This document shows positions 8,661-16,270 of a stretch of 64,000 bases of DNA, one piece after another. The DNA is from Pseudogulbenkiania subflava DSM 22618 (lineage in GTDB: Bacteria > Pseudomonadota > Gammaproteobacteria > Burkholderiales > Chromobacteriaceae), in NCBI RefSeq assembly GCF_900177275.1, contig NZ_FXAG01000003.1:28509-92508 (forward strand), in the 5' to 3' direction. The notes under the pieces are model-generated. The model ran no database searches. It had not been told where the DNA came from and worked only from the letters and a program-made list of their open reading frames with translations. Every line of letters begins with the position of its first letter. Positions within the stretch are counted from its first letter, which is position 1. The translations under genes and the position numbers were made by a program.

Positions 8661-9464
8661 ATGCCACGCCCCCCGAAGTCCCTCAAGCACTGCGAATTCC
8701 GCTTCTATGAGGAGCTGAACGATTTCTTGCCGCCCGCCCGGCGTAAGGTCAGCTTCCGCCATGCCTTCACCGGCAGCCCTACCGTCAAGGACCGCATCCA
8801 GGCGCTGGGCATCCCGCACACCGAGGTCGACCTGATCCTGGTGGACGGCGTGTCGGTGGATTTCCAGCACCATCTGCACGGCGGCGAACGGGTAGCGGTC
8901 TACCCGACCTTCGAGCGCTTCGACCTCGCCGAGCTGAACCGGCTGCGCCCGGCGCCGCTACGCCACCCCAGCTTCGTGCTCGATGTCCATCTTGGCCGGC
9001 TGGCGCGCTACCTGCGCCTGCTCGGGCTCGATACGCTGTACCGCAACGACTGGCCGGACGAGGAGCTGGCGCAGGTCGCGCTGGCCGAGCACCGCATCCT
9101 GCTCACGCGCGACATCGGGCTGCTGAAGCGCAATGCCGTGACGCACGGCGCCTTCCTGCGTGCCATCGTGCCGCGCGAGCAGTTGGTCGAAGTGTTGGAG
9201 CGCTTCGATCTGTGGCGTCAGTTGCGGCTGTTCAGCCGTTGCTCACACTGCAACGGCGCCATCGAAGCAGTGACGCGCGCCAGCGTCGCCGCCGAGACCC
9301 CGCCGCGCGTCTACGCCTACCAGCGCCACTTCTACCGCTGCCAGCGCTGCCGCAAGCTGTACTGGGAGGGAAAGCATTGCGACCGGCTGCGCCACTGGCT
9401 GGAGCCGCTGCTGCGGGAACACGGCCTGAGCTGGCCCGGCTCGGAGCAGGCGCCACGCGGCTGA
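8661..9464 (+). CDS. ThiS-like / Mut7-C RNase fusion protein
   Basis: 267-residue two-domain protein. Residues about 10-90 resemble the ubiquitin-like Mut7-C/ThiS domain (EFRFYEELNDFL to YPTFERFDL). Residues about 105-250 are the Mut7-C PIN-like domain (FVLDVHLGRLARYLRLLG, ILLTRDIGLLKRN) ending in a zinc ribbon with the pairs CSHC and CQRC. Known Mut7-C proteins are predicted metal-dependent RNases; the ThiS-like addition suggests coupling to RNA modification or protein tagging, but that is unproven. The ATG at 8661 has only a weak ribosome site. A bidirectional terminator follows. Confidence 0.85.
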   Translation: MPRPPKSLKHCEFRFYEELNDFLPPARRKVSFRHAFTGSPTVKDRIQALGIPHTEVDLILVDGVSVDFQHHLHGGERVAVYPTFERFDLAELNRLRPAPLRHPSFVLDVHLGRLARYLRLLGLDTLYRNDWPDEELAQVALAEHRILLTRDIGLLKRNAVTHGAFLRAIVPREQLVEVLERFDLWRQLRLFSRCSHCNGAIEAVTRASVAAETPPRVYAYQRHFYRCQRCRKLYWEGKHCDRLRHWLEPLLREHGLSWPGSEQAPRG

Positions 9465-9512
9465 GGCGGCCCACGCTGGTCGGAAGGCTTCGGGCGCGGC
9501 GGCGAGGCATAA

Positions 9513-9539
9513 AAAAACGCGCCTTGAAGGCGCGTTTTT
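9513..9539. terminator. bidirectional rho-independent terminator
   Basis: AAAAACGCGCC-TTGAA-GGCGCGTTTTT forms a perfect stem flanked by A and T runs, between the 3' ends of the convergent ThiS/Mut7-C and diheme cytochrome genes. Confidence 0.9.
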
Positions 9540-9565
9540 CTTGTATCCGCAAAGCGTTGGCCGGC

Positions 9566-10303
9566 TTACTTGGAGTTGTTCACCATGTATTCCACGGCGG
9601 CCTTGAATTCTTCGTCGCTGCCGGTGAAGCCACCCTTGGGCGGCATGGCGTTCAGACCCTTGGTGGCGATCTTCACCACTTCGTCCAGGCCCGGCTTGAG
9701 ACGCGGTGCCCAGGCGGCCTTGTCGCCGAACTTCGGCGCACCGGCGGCACCGGTGGAATGGCAGGCGGTACAGACGCTGTCGAAGATCTTCTTGCCGGCC
9801 ACGTTCGGGTCGAGCGCCGCACCGCCTTCACCGCCGACTTTCGGCTCGGTGAACTTGGCGCCGCCGGCGTTGGCCATGTAGGCCACGGCGCGCTTCACTT
9901 CGTCGTCGCTCAGGTCGGCGGCGCCGCCCTTGGCCGGCATGGCGTTGAAGCCACCCAGCGCGTGCTGTACCAGGGTGTCGAAGCCCTTGGCGATACGCGG
10001 CGCCCAGGCGCCGGCGTCGCCGAACTTGGGCGAGCCGGCCAGGCCGGTGCCGTGACAGGAAATACAGATGCCCTTGAACACCTGTTCGCCGTTGCGCATG
10101 CCCGGGGGCGCGTCGCTGGCGACGGATTCGCCGACCGGTTTCAGGCGAGCGGCTACCGCTTCCTTGGTCATGACTTCGGCATCCACGTTGAAACCACTGG
10201 TTGCCAGCTTGGCCAGCAGCCAGATCGCCACGACCAGAAAGACAACGACACCGATCAGGACCTTGACAACCTGTCCCGGGGCCATCCCGTTCCCATTACT
10301 CAT
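9566..10303 (-). CDS. membrane-anchored diheme cytochrome c (c5-like)
   Basis: 245-residue protein with an uncleaved N-terminal transmembrane anchor (residues about 13-33) and two periplasmic cytochrome c5-type domains. Each has a heme site and a Met ligand: CISCH (Cys80-His84) with NAMPAKG (Met122), and CTACH (Cys178-His182) with NAMPPKG (Met220). The two domains are duplicated relatives. Related anchored diheme cytochromes in Neisseria pass electrons from bc1 to terminal reductases including nitrite reductase; a similar shuttle role is inferred here, since this genome carries denitrification genes. A good sigma-70 promoter lies 47-75 bases upstream of the start ATG at 10303. Confidence 0.9.
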   Translation of the reverse strand: MSNGNGMAPGQVVKVLIGVVVFLVVAIWLLAKLATSGFNVDAEVMTKEAVAARLKPVGESVASDAPPGMRNGEQVFKGICISCHGTGLAGSPKFGDAGAWAPRIAKGFDTLVQHALGGFNAMPAKGGAADLSDDEVKRAVAYMANAGGAKFTEPKVGGEGGAALDPNVAGKKIFDSVCTACHSTGAAGAPKFGDKAAWAPRLKPGLDEVVKIATKGLNAMPPKGGFTGSDEEFKAAVEYMVNNSK

Positions 10304-10349
10304 TCCGAGCCTCGCCTGAAATATTAATGACAATGAAGAAATCAGGGGC

Positions 10350-10378
10350 ATTATACGAGAACCCTCTCGGCATGGCAA
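10350..10378 (-). promoter_or_regulatory. sigma-70 promoter of diheme cytochrome gene
   Basis: On the minus strand: -35 TTGCCA (10378-10373), a 17-base spacer, -10 TATAAT (10355-10350). Five of six and six of six matches to consensus. It faces the cytochrome start at 10303. Confidence 0.8.
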
Positions 10379-10389
10379 AAGCCCCTCAC

Positions 10390-10418
10390 TGGACGTGCCA
10401 GGGCAGTTAAGCTATCAT
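10390..10418 (+). promoter_or_regulatory. probable promoter of tRNA-Arg
   Basis: TGGACG (10390-10395), a 17-base spacer and TATCAT (10413-10418) precede the mature tRNA 5' end at 10435 by a suitable distance. This is a moderate match to sigma-70 consensus. Confidence 0.55.
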
Positions 10419-10434
10419 CCGCCTGCTCTGCAAA

Positions 10435-10511
10435 GCACCCGTAGCTCAGTTGGATAGAGTGTCAGCCTCCGAAGCTGAAGGTCGTTGGTTCGATTCCAAT
10501 CGGGTGCGCCA
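10435..10511 (+). tRNA. tRNA-Arg (anticodon CCG)
   Basis: Complete cloverleaf: acceptor GCACCCG pairs with CGGGTGC, D-arm around AGCTCAGTTGGATAGAGT, anticodon stem TCAGC/GCTGA enclosing loop CTCCGAA (anticodon CCG, reads CGG), and T-arm with GGTTCGATTCC. The discriminator is G, and CCA is encoded (10509-10511). A strong terminator follows directly, so it is a single-tRNA transcript. Confidence 0.97.
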
Positions 10512-10518
10512 GGAATTC

Positions 10519-10558
10519 AAGAGGTTAGCGAGACCAACTCGCTAGCCTCTTTTCATTT
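10519..10558 (+). terminator. terminator after tRNA-Arg
   Basis: GAGGTTAGCGAG (10521-10532), loop ACCAA, CTCGCTAGCCTC (10538-10549): a 12-bp stem with one G-T wobble, followed by TTTTC. No gene is seen between here and 10737. Confidence 0.88.
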
Positions 10559-10736
10559 TCTCGTCGCCACAGCCCCGCCAGCCAGTCCGGGCTCTCCGTC
10601 CACGCCCCCTCCCCGGCAGCTCGATGTTGAGCGTCAGCACGCCTTCGGCAGCGTTGGCGGCGCGTGGCTCAGCCCCTGCAGTGGCGGCCGTCGGCGCGTG
10701 GCCGAGCTTCTGGCGGAATGAGCATGGCCCGCCCCC

Positions 10737-11561
10737 TCACCCCAGATACGCGAAACGTCCCTGCAGCTGCGGCAATACCGGCGCGCCGTCGAAGCGTGCC
10801 TCGCGCGGCGGCGGCAGCACGCTGGCATCAAGGCAGTAATCGAGCGTCATGCGCATGTAGTCGTAGCTGTTGCAGATCACCGCGTGCAGGTGGGCGAAGT
10901 CGCGCTCGGTCGGGTGGTTGCCGAGCAGGGTGCTGATGATCTCGAGCGCCTCCCAGGGGTGGGCGTCGTCGTACTGCGCGTGCAGCTTGAGCCAGCGCAT
11001 CGCGCGGACGCGCTCGGCCGGGGCGAAGCTCTGCTCGTAGAGGTCGCGCGAGCACACCTTGACCGCCCATTCGCCGGTGGCGCCCTCGATCGCGAAGTTG
11101 GTGGCCGCCATGCCCAGCACCAGGGTGTCGCGGTCGCAGGTGTGCCAGCACCAGTGGCACAAGGCCAGCATCGGCACCGGCACCGGGCTGAACATCAGGT
11201 CTTCGCGCGTCACACCGCTGGCCAGCGCCCATTCCACCCAGTGCTCGGCGTGGCTCTGCTCGACGCGGATGTTGCGCACCAGGTAGCGGCGCGCCATGTC
11301 CTGTCCGCGCGTGCGGCCGTAGCGGATCTTCAGCAGATTGAGCGCCATGTACTGCGGGAACTGCTCGATCACCGGCCACACCCCGATCAGGAAGTGATGC
11401 AGGATGGCGGTATCGAGCTCGCCGTCGCGCAGGCGGCGGAACAGCTCGTGCTCGACCACCTGGCTCTTGCTCTCCTGGCACAGGCGCACCAGCTCGCGTG
11501 CCCATGGCGGATAGCTGTCAATCTCCTTGAGCGGGCCCACCCGGACGAATTCGTCGCTCAT
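10737..11561 (-). CDS. TenA/PqqC-like (heme-oxygenase fold) iron-containing redox enzyme family protein
   Basis: 274-residue all-helical protein of the heme-oxygenase-like superfamily. Helices carry His/Glu clusters such as LHHFLIGVWPVIEQ and RVEQSHAEHWVEW, and a late His-rich helix has FAHLHAVICNSYDYMRM. Such proteins are typically di-iron oxygenases or TenA-like hydrolases; the substrate cannot be assigned. It starts at the ATG at 11561, which has an excellent ribosome site (GAGGAG about 7 bases upstream). It lies 11 bases after the stop of the large GGDEF/EAL gene, so the two are almost certainly co-transcribed. Confidence 0.75.
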   Translation of the reverse strand: MSDEFVRVGPLKEIDSYPPWARELVRLCQESKSQVVEHELFRRLRDGELDTAILHHFLIGVWPVIEQFPQYMALNLLKIRYGRTRGQDMARRYLVRNIRVEQSHAEHWVEWALASGVTREDLMFSPVPVPMLALCHWCWHTCDRDTLVLGMAATNFAIEGATGEWAVKVCSRDLYEQSFAPAERVRAMRWLKLHAQYDDAHPWEALEIISTLLGNHPTERDFAHLHAVICNSYDYMRMTLDYCLDASVLPPPREARFDGAPVLPQLQGRFAYLG

Positions 11562-11572
11562 GTTGGATCTCC

Positions 11573-14431
11573 TCACACGTTGTGCTGCGGACAACCGGGC
11601 CGGCAGCCGGCCGCCACGGGCGGCACCTCGTCCTGCCCGGCAGCGGGAAATTGCTGGGCGAGCACCTCGGCCAGCGGCAGCGGTCTCGCCACGCCGTAGC
11701 CCTGGGCGTAATCGACCCCCATGCGTTTGAGCGCCTCCAGGATGCCCTGGTGTTCGACGAACTCGGCGATGGTCTGCTTGCCCATGACGTGGCCGATGTG
11801 GTTGATCACCTCGACCATGGCGTGGTCGATGGGGTCGTCCAGCATGTCCTTGACGAAGCCGCCGTCGATCTTCAGGTAATCCACCGGCAGGTGCTTGAGA
11901 TAGCCGAACGACGACATGCCGGCGCCGAAGTCGTCGAGCGAGAAGCGGCAACCCAGCTGGCGCAATTCGCGCATGAATTCGGTGGCGCAGGCCAGGTTGG
12001 CGATGGCGCTGGTCTCGGTCACCTCGAAACACAGATGCGCCGGATCGATGCCGCTGCCGGCGAGTTCGGCACGCAGGAAACCGAGAAAATCGTCGTCGCC
12101 GAGCGAGGCGCCGGACAGGTTGATGGCACAGGTCCACTCACTGCCCGGCGAGGTCTGCGCCGCCAGCATGGCCAGCGCCGTGCGCACCACCCAGCGGTCG
12201 ATGGTCGCCATCAGGTTGTAGCGTTCGGCGGCCGGGATGAAGGCGCTCGGCGGCACCAGCATGCCGTACTCGTCGAGCAGCCGCAGCAGCAGCTCGAAGT
12301 GCGGTGCGGACGAGCCGTCGCCGAGCGGGACGATGGTCTGCGCGTAGAGGCGGAAGCGCTCGTCTTCCAACGCGCGGTGCAGGCGTTGCACCCACTCCAT
12401 TTCGCCGTAGCGGGTGGTCAATTCGGCGTCGTCCGCGGCGTACAGCTGGACCCGGTTGCGCCCCTTCTCCTTGGCCATGTAGCAGGCCACGTCGGCGGCG
12501 CGCATCACCTCCTTGAGCGTGGTTGGCACCCCGGAAATGTGCACCACCCCGATGCTGGCGCTGATGGCAAACGGCTGGCCGCTCCAGCTGAAGTGCAGGT
12601 CGCACACGGTCTGGCGCAGCTTCTCGGCGACCTGCAGCGCCGCTTCGGGCGGACAGTTCTGCAGCAACACGCCGAATTCATCGCCGCCCAGGCGCGCCAG
12701 GGTGTCGTCCTCGCGCAGCTGCTGGGACAAGAGCACGCACACCTGGCGCAGCAGTTCGTCGCCGGCGGCGTGGCCGCAGGTGTCGTTGACCACCTTGAAC
12801 TGATCGAGGTCGAGGTACATCAGCACGTGATACTGCTGGCGTCCGACGGTGACTTCCAGCAGCCGGGTCAGGCGGCGCTCGAATTCGTGGCGGTTGGTGA
12901 GCCCGGTGAGGGCGTCGTGGCTGGCCTGCCAGGACAGGCTTTCGATGTACAGGCGTTCGCGCGTCATGTCGTGGAACACCAGCACCTTGCCGGCCCCCCC
13001 GCCCTGGCTGTCGAAGATCGGGGCGCTCACCATGCACACCGAGACGCGCGAGCCGTCGTGCCGCTCCAGCAGCAGGTTGCGCCCGGCGCCGGGCTGTGCC
13101 GCCTCGTTGAGCAGGGGCTCGAGACGGACCGGCCGCTCCGGCGACAGCCCCTCCTCGAACAGGCAGCACAAGGCGCCCAGGCGGCGGCCGTGCGCCTGCG
13201 CCAGCGGGTGGCCGATCAGTTGCTCGGCCACCGGGTTGAGGTAGTCGACCTGGCCGCCGCCGTCGAGGGTGATGACGGCGTCGCCGATCGAGGCCAGGGT
13301 GACCTGGGCGCGTTCCTGCTCGGCGTGCAGGGCGCCTTCGGCCAACTTGCGGTCGGTGATGTCGAAGATCGAGCCCGACATGCGCACCGCCCGCCCGGCG
13401 GCGTCGCGCAAGGCCTGGCCGCGCGCCCGGAACCAGCGATAGCCGCCGTTGCGGGTGCGCAGGCGGTACTCGACGTCGTAGCCGCCCTCGCCCGCCAGGT
13501 GCCGCTCCAGCCGGTCCCGCGTCGGCACCGTGTCGTCCGGGTGCAGATGCTCCCAGAAAGCGCCTATGGAGCCTTCCAGCTCATGCTCGGCCAGACCCAG
13601 CATGGCTTTGAAACGCGGCGAGTAATAGACGCTGCCCTCGACGATGTTCCAGTCCCAGATGCCGTAGTCGCTGCCATTGACCGCGAGGGCGAGACGCTCC
13701 TCGCTCTCGCCCAGAGCCTGCTCGAACAGCTCGCTCTGGCGGATCAACTGGCGCGTGCGCAGCAAGGCGAACAGGATCAGGACGGTGGCGCTGACCAGGT
13801 TGACCGCGGCCAGCAGGCGCTGGATGACGCGTCCGCCCTCCGCCAGCACGTTGGAGAAGGCGTTCTCCAGCGGCGTGACCTCCCGGTTGATCTCCTGGAT
13901 CTGGAGCTTGAGCTCGACCGCTTGCGCCGCGCTCAGGGCGCCGCTCGCCCGGCCCTGGCGCAAGCGCTGGGCCACCTGATCGAGCTCGCCCAGCAGGCGA
14001 TCACCCTCGGCCCAGTAGGCGATGGCCTGATCGAGATAGCTGACGCGGCGAAAGCGCAGGAACAGCCAGATCAGCTCGGGGATGTCGTCCGGGTCGTTGG
14101 CCCCCTGCAGGAACCCCACGGCGGCGGCGGCGGTATCGGGATCGGGACGATCCAGCGCCTGGCGCGCCTTGCTGTCGGCCAGCGGCACGCGGATGGCGTC
14201 GCGGTATTGCTGGTAAGCCAGCTCCGAACCGGTCTCGGCGTAGCGCTCGAGGTAGTAGACCGCATCCTTCTGCCCCTTCGACCACAGGCTCTCGCCGGCG
14301 ATGTAGGCCCGTACCGCCGACAGCACGTTCTGGCTCAGCCCGCCCAGCAGCACCAAAAGCAGCACGGCCACGACGAATGGCCAGGCGAAACTCAGCAGGC
14401 GGCGGTTGGTACTGACGCGGGGTGGTTGCAT
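11573..14431 (-). CDS. membrane GGDEF/EAL-type c-di-GMP protein with PAS domains
   Basis: 952-residue membrane signalling protein. It has a transmembrane helix near residues 12-33, a roughly 170-residue sensor region, and a second transmembrane helix near 205-227. Two PAS domains follow (about 247-365, starting GSDYGIWDWNIVEG, and about 380-505). The diguanylate cyclase domain has an intact GGDEF (near 580) and the inhibitory I-site REDD five residues before it. The C-terminal phosphodiesterase-like domain has ELLLR in place of EALLR but keeps SLDDFGAG and YLKIDGGFV. Likely an active cyclase; the phosphodiesterase activity is uncertain because of the altered EAL motif, although ELL variants occur in proven enzymes. 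The ATG at 14431 is chosen over an upstream start at 14479. Co-transcribed with the downstream TenA-like gene. Confidence 0.88.
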   Translation of the reverse strand: MQPPRVSTNRRLLSFAWPFVVAVLLLVLLGGLSQNVLSAVRAYIAGESLWSKGQKDAVYYLERYAETGSELAYQQYRDAIRVPLADSKARQALDRPDPDTAAAAVGFLQGANDPDDIPELIWLFLRFRRVSYLDQAIAYWAEGDRLLGELDQVAQRLRQGRASGALSAAQAVELKLQIQEINREVTPLENAFSNVLAEGGRVIQRLLAAVNLVSATVLILFALLRTRQLIRQSELFEQALGESEERLALAVNGSDYGIWDWNIVEGSVYYSPRFKAMLGLAEHELEGSIGAFWEHLHPDDTVPTRDRLERHLAGEGGYDVEYRLRTRNGGYRWFRARGQALRDAAGRAVRMSGSIFDITDRKLAEGALHAEQERAQVTLASIGDAVITLDGGGQVDYLNPVAEQLIGHPLAQAHGRRLGALCCLFEEGLSPERPVRLEPLLNEAAQPGAGRNLLLERHDGSRVSVCMVSAPIFDSQGGGAGKVLVFHDMTRERLYIESLSWQASHDALTGLTNRHEFERRLTRLLEVTVGRQQYHVLMYLDLDQFKVVNDTCGHAAGDELLRQVCVLLSQQLREDDTLARLGGDEFGVLLQNCPPEAALQVAEKLRQTVCDLHFSWSGQPFAISASIGVVHISGVPTTLKEVMRAADVACYMAKEKGRNRVQLYAADDAELTTRYGEMEWVQRLHRALEDERFRLYAQTIVPLGDGSSAPHFELLLRLLDEYGMLVPPSAFIPAAERYNLMATIDRWVVRTALAMLAAQTSPGSEWTCAINLSGASLGDDDFLGFLRAELAGSGIDPAHLCFEVTETSAIANLACATEFMRELRQLGCRFSLDDFGAGMSSFGYLKHLPVDYLKIDGGFVKDMLDDPIDHAMVEVINHIGHVMGKQTIAEFVEHQGILEALKRMGVDYAQGYGVARPLPLAEVLAQQFPAAGQDEVPPVAAGCRPGCPQHNV

Positions 14432-14822
14432 GCCAGTTTTCCAGGGTGGGTGGAGAAAAAGCGCTGCCGGCGAAAGCAATCAGGGGAAAGTGGCAAAACG
14501 GTGCCAAACCCGTTTCATCAGCGTGCCATACAGCCCCCTTGTTTGGCCTGTACGCCGGAGATCCGCACCTGCGCGCATGAAGATTCCGGACGTCATCGAC
14601 GATATCCTGCCACAGCGGCTATGCCATACAAACTGGAATCTGCATGGCATGCCGCTATGAAGAAGATATAGTCACTGCCAACCAAAATGCATAGCCAGCG
14701 ACGTGGCCGCACCGGGGGTCGGCCAGGCTGGCACCGGGTCGGATCGCGGGCAGCCGGGGCCACACAAACCGCAGGGGAAAGGCCGCCGCACCGCCACGGA
14801 GCGGCGGCAGCGCCGTGCGGCA
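14432..14822. other. intergenic region, no gene recognised
   Basis: 391 bases between the GGDEF/EAL gene start and the truncated terC end. It probably holds the GGDEF/EAL promoter. The only structure seen is an imperfect inverted repeat, GCGGCTATGCCAT (14615-14627) and ATGGCATGCCGC (14644-14655). No plausible coding sequence. Confidence 0.6.
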
Positions 14823-15146
14823 TCAACCGCGCTCGTCGGCCGGAACGGTGGACAGCCCCTGTTGGCGACGCGCCGGCCAGGTGCCGCTGAGCATCACCAG
14901 CGCCGCGCCCACCAGGCCGGCCAGCGGATGCGACCAAAGCGGCAGGTGACGGGGCCTGCTCACCAAGGCCGTATCCCCCAGCAGCATCGAGCCGCCGATC
15001 CAACCCAGCCGGCCGCCGCCCAGCGTGATCACCAGTGGGAAGCGGTCCATCAGCTTGAGCACGAACTGGCGGCCCCAGACGATGATCGGAATGCTGATGG
15101 CGATGCCGAACGCCACCAGCCCAAGACGGCCGCCCGGCGCAGGCGC
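14823..15146 (-). pseudogene. TerC-family membrane protein, C-terminal remnant
   Basis: The open frame matches only the last third of TerC/YjbE-type integral membrane proteins: LGLVAFGIAISIPIIVWG, then LKLMDRFPLVITLGGG and LGWIGGSMLLGD. The frame can be read back to about 15146, where homology ends against the terminator of the NUDIX gene. The first two thirds, including the metal-binding transmembrane helices, are missing. A GTG at 15116 would be the only start and lacks a ribosome site. It is most likely the scar of a deletion or rearrangement that joined this end to the NUDIX gene. Confidence 0.7.
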
Positions 15147-15172
15147 AAAAAAGGCAGGCTCACAGGCCTGCC
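15147..15172 (-). terminator. terminator of NUDIX gene
   Basis: On the minus strand GGCAGGC-CTGTGA-GCCTGCC is followed by six Ts. It lies about 25 bases after the NUDIX stop and directly against the truncated terC. Confidence 0.88.
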
Positions 15173-15195
15173 TGTCGTTCCCGGCATGGTCCGAG

Positions 15196-16053
15196 TCAGA
15201 GCGGATGACGCAGTGCGGCCAGGGCGGCCTCGACGCGGGCGGTCTGATTCCCCCAGTAGCCCAGCCGGCTCAGGCAGTCGATGGCCACCAGCGCGGCGTC
15301 GATCATGAAGCGCTGGTCGACGATCAGCTGCTCCACCTCGGCGAGCTCGAGCAGCACGTGCCCGGCCACCTCGCCGTCCTGGTTGCAGGGGATCTCGCCA
15401 TCGTTCAGCCACAGGTCGAAGGTGTACAGCCATTCGCGGTGCAGGCCGCGCTGCACCGGGCGCTCCGCCAGGAGACGGGTGGCGGGACGCAGCAGCTCCA
15501 GGCGGTCGGCCGGAATACCGGCCTCTTCCCAGCCCTCGCGCTCCAGCGCCAGCGCGATCGACTCGCCGGCGGCGATGCCGCCCCCCATCAGGTTGTCCAT
15601 GCGGTTGGGATCGACCGCCTTGTCCGGACTGCGCCGGCCGATCCACATGCGGAGCGCGCCGTCGGCGCCGCGCGTGAGGCCGTTGAGATGGACAGCGCGG
15701 CTGGTGAGGCCGAGCGGGCGGAAGGCGGCGCGTTCCAGCTCGAACAGCGGGGTGCCGTCGAGGCGGAACGCGGTGAAGTTCTCGTTGCGCCAGCCGTTGA
15801 GCCAGCCGGCCTGCTGCCAGCGCTGCGCCGCGGCGGCGAGTTCGCGGCTGAAGTGGGCGTAGTCGCCCGTCAGGGTACAGGACAGACCGTGCTCGTCGGC
15901 GACGAACAGCGCCGCCTCGCTGGCGAGCAGACGTTCGCTCCAGGCGGCGTTGACGCTGCCCAGCACCTCACCGTCGATGACGAGTTCGGTAAAGGCCGAT
16001 CGGTCGTAGCGGGTGACGCCGGACAGGTAGTCCAGCACGGCTTCCACTTGCAT
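15196..16053 (-). CDS. NUDIX hydrolase with DUF4743-type N-terminal domain
   Basis: 285-residue protein. The N-terminal half (about 1-120) resembles the DUF4743 domain found before NUDIX domains, including WLNGWRNENFTAF. The C-terminal half has a NUDIX box with G-x5-E, seven residues, then REGWEEAGI (about residues 152-174), so a nucleoside-diphosphate-linked substrate is expected. Relatives with this architecture resemble the NUDIX part of plant and fungal thiamine-pyrophosphokinase-like proteins; the substrate here is unknown. The ATG at 16053 has a good GGAGG ribosome site. A strong terminator follows. Confidence 0.85.
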   Translation of the reverse strand: MQVEAVLDYLSGVTRYDRSAFTELVIDGEVLGSVNAAWSERLLASEAALFVADEHGLSCTLTGDYAHFSRELAAAAQRWQQAGWLNGWRNENFTAFRLDGTPLFELERAAFRPLGLTSRAVHLNGLTRGADGALRMWIGRRSPDKAVDPNRMDNLMGGGIAAGESIALALEREGWEEAGIPADRLELLRPATRLLAERPVQRGLHREWLYTFDLWLNDGEIPCNQDGEVAGHVLLELAEVEQLIVDQRFMIDAALVAIDCLSRLGYWGNQTARVEAALAALRHPL

Positions 16054-16270
16054 GGGTCCTCCATGACGCTGTTTTAGTCGAAACAGCCCGCCATGTTACG
16101 GAAGTTTCAAGCAGTTGGCTCGGATTTCTGCACGGTTCGAGGCGCCACGGCCCCAAGCCGATGCCCCGCCCCACCCCTTGCCGCATCGCCGCCCGCTGGG
16201 CGTGCGCCGCGTGAGGACGCGCCCGGGGTTACGGCCGCACCATGGCGCCCCTCGTCCGCCGGGGCCGGCC

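Noticed and set aside
11582..14671. Open frame of 1029 codons on the plus strand opposite the GGDEF/EAL gene
   Set aside because: Composition rich in Gln, His, Arg and Val with no domain; it is the antisense shadow typical of high-GC coding DNA.
15050..15646. 198-codon minus-strand frame across the NUDIX gene and terC remnant
   Set aside because: Arg/Gly/Pro-rich shadow; it runs out of frame through both real features and has no homology.
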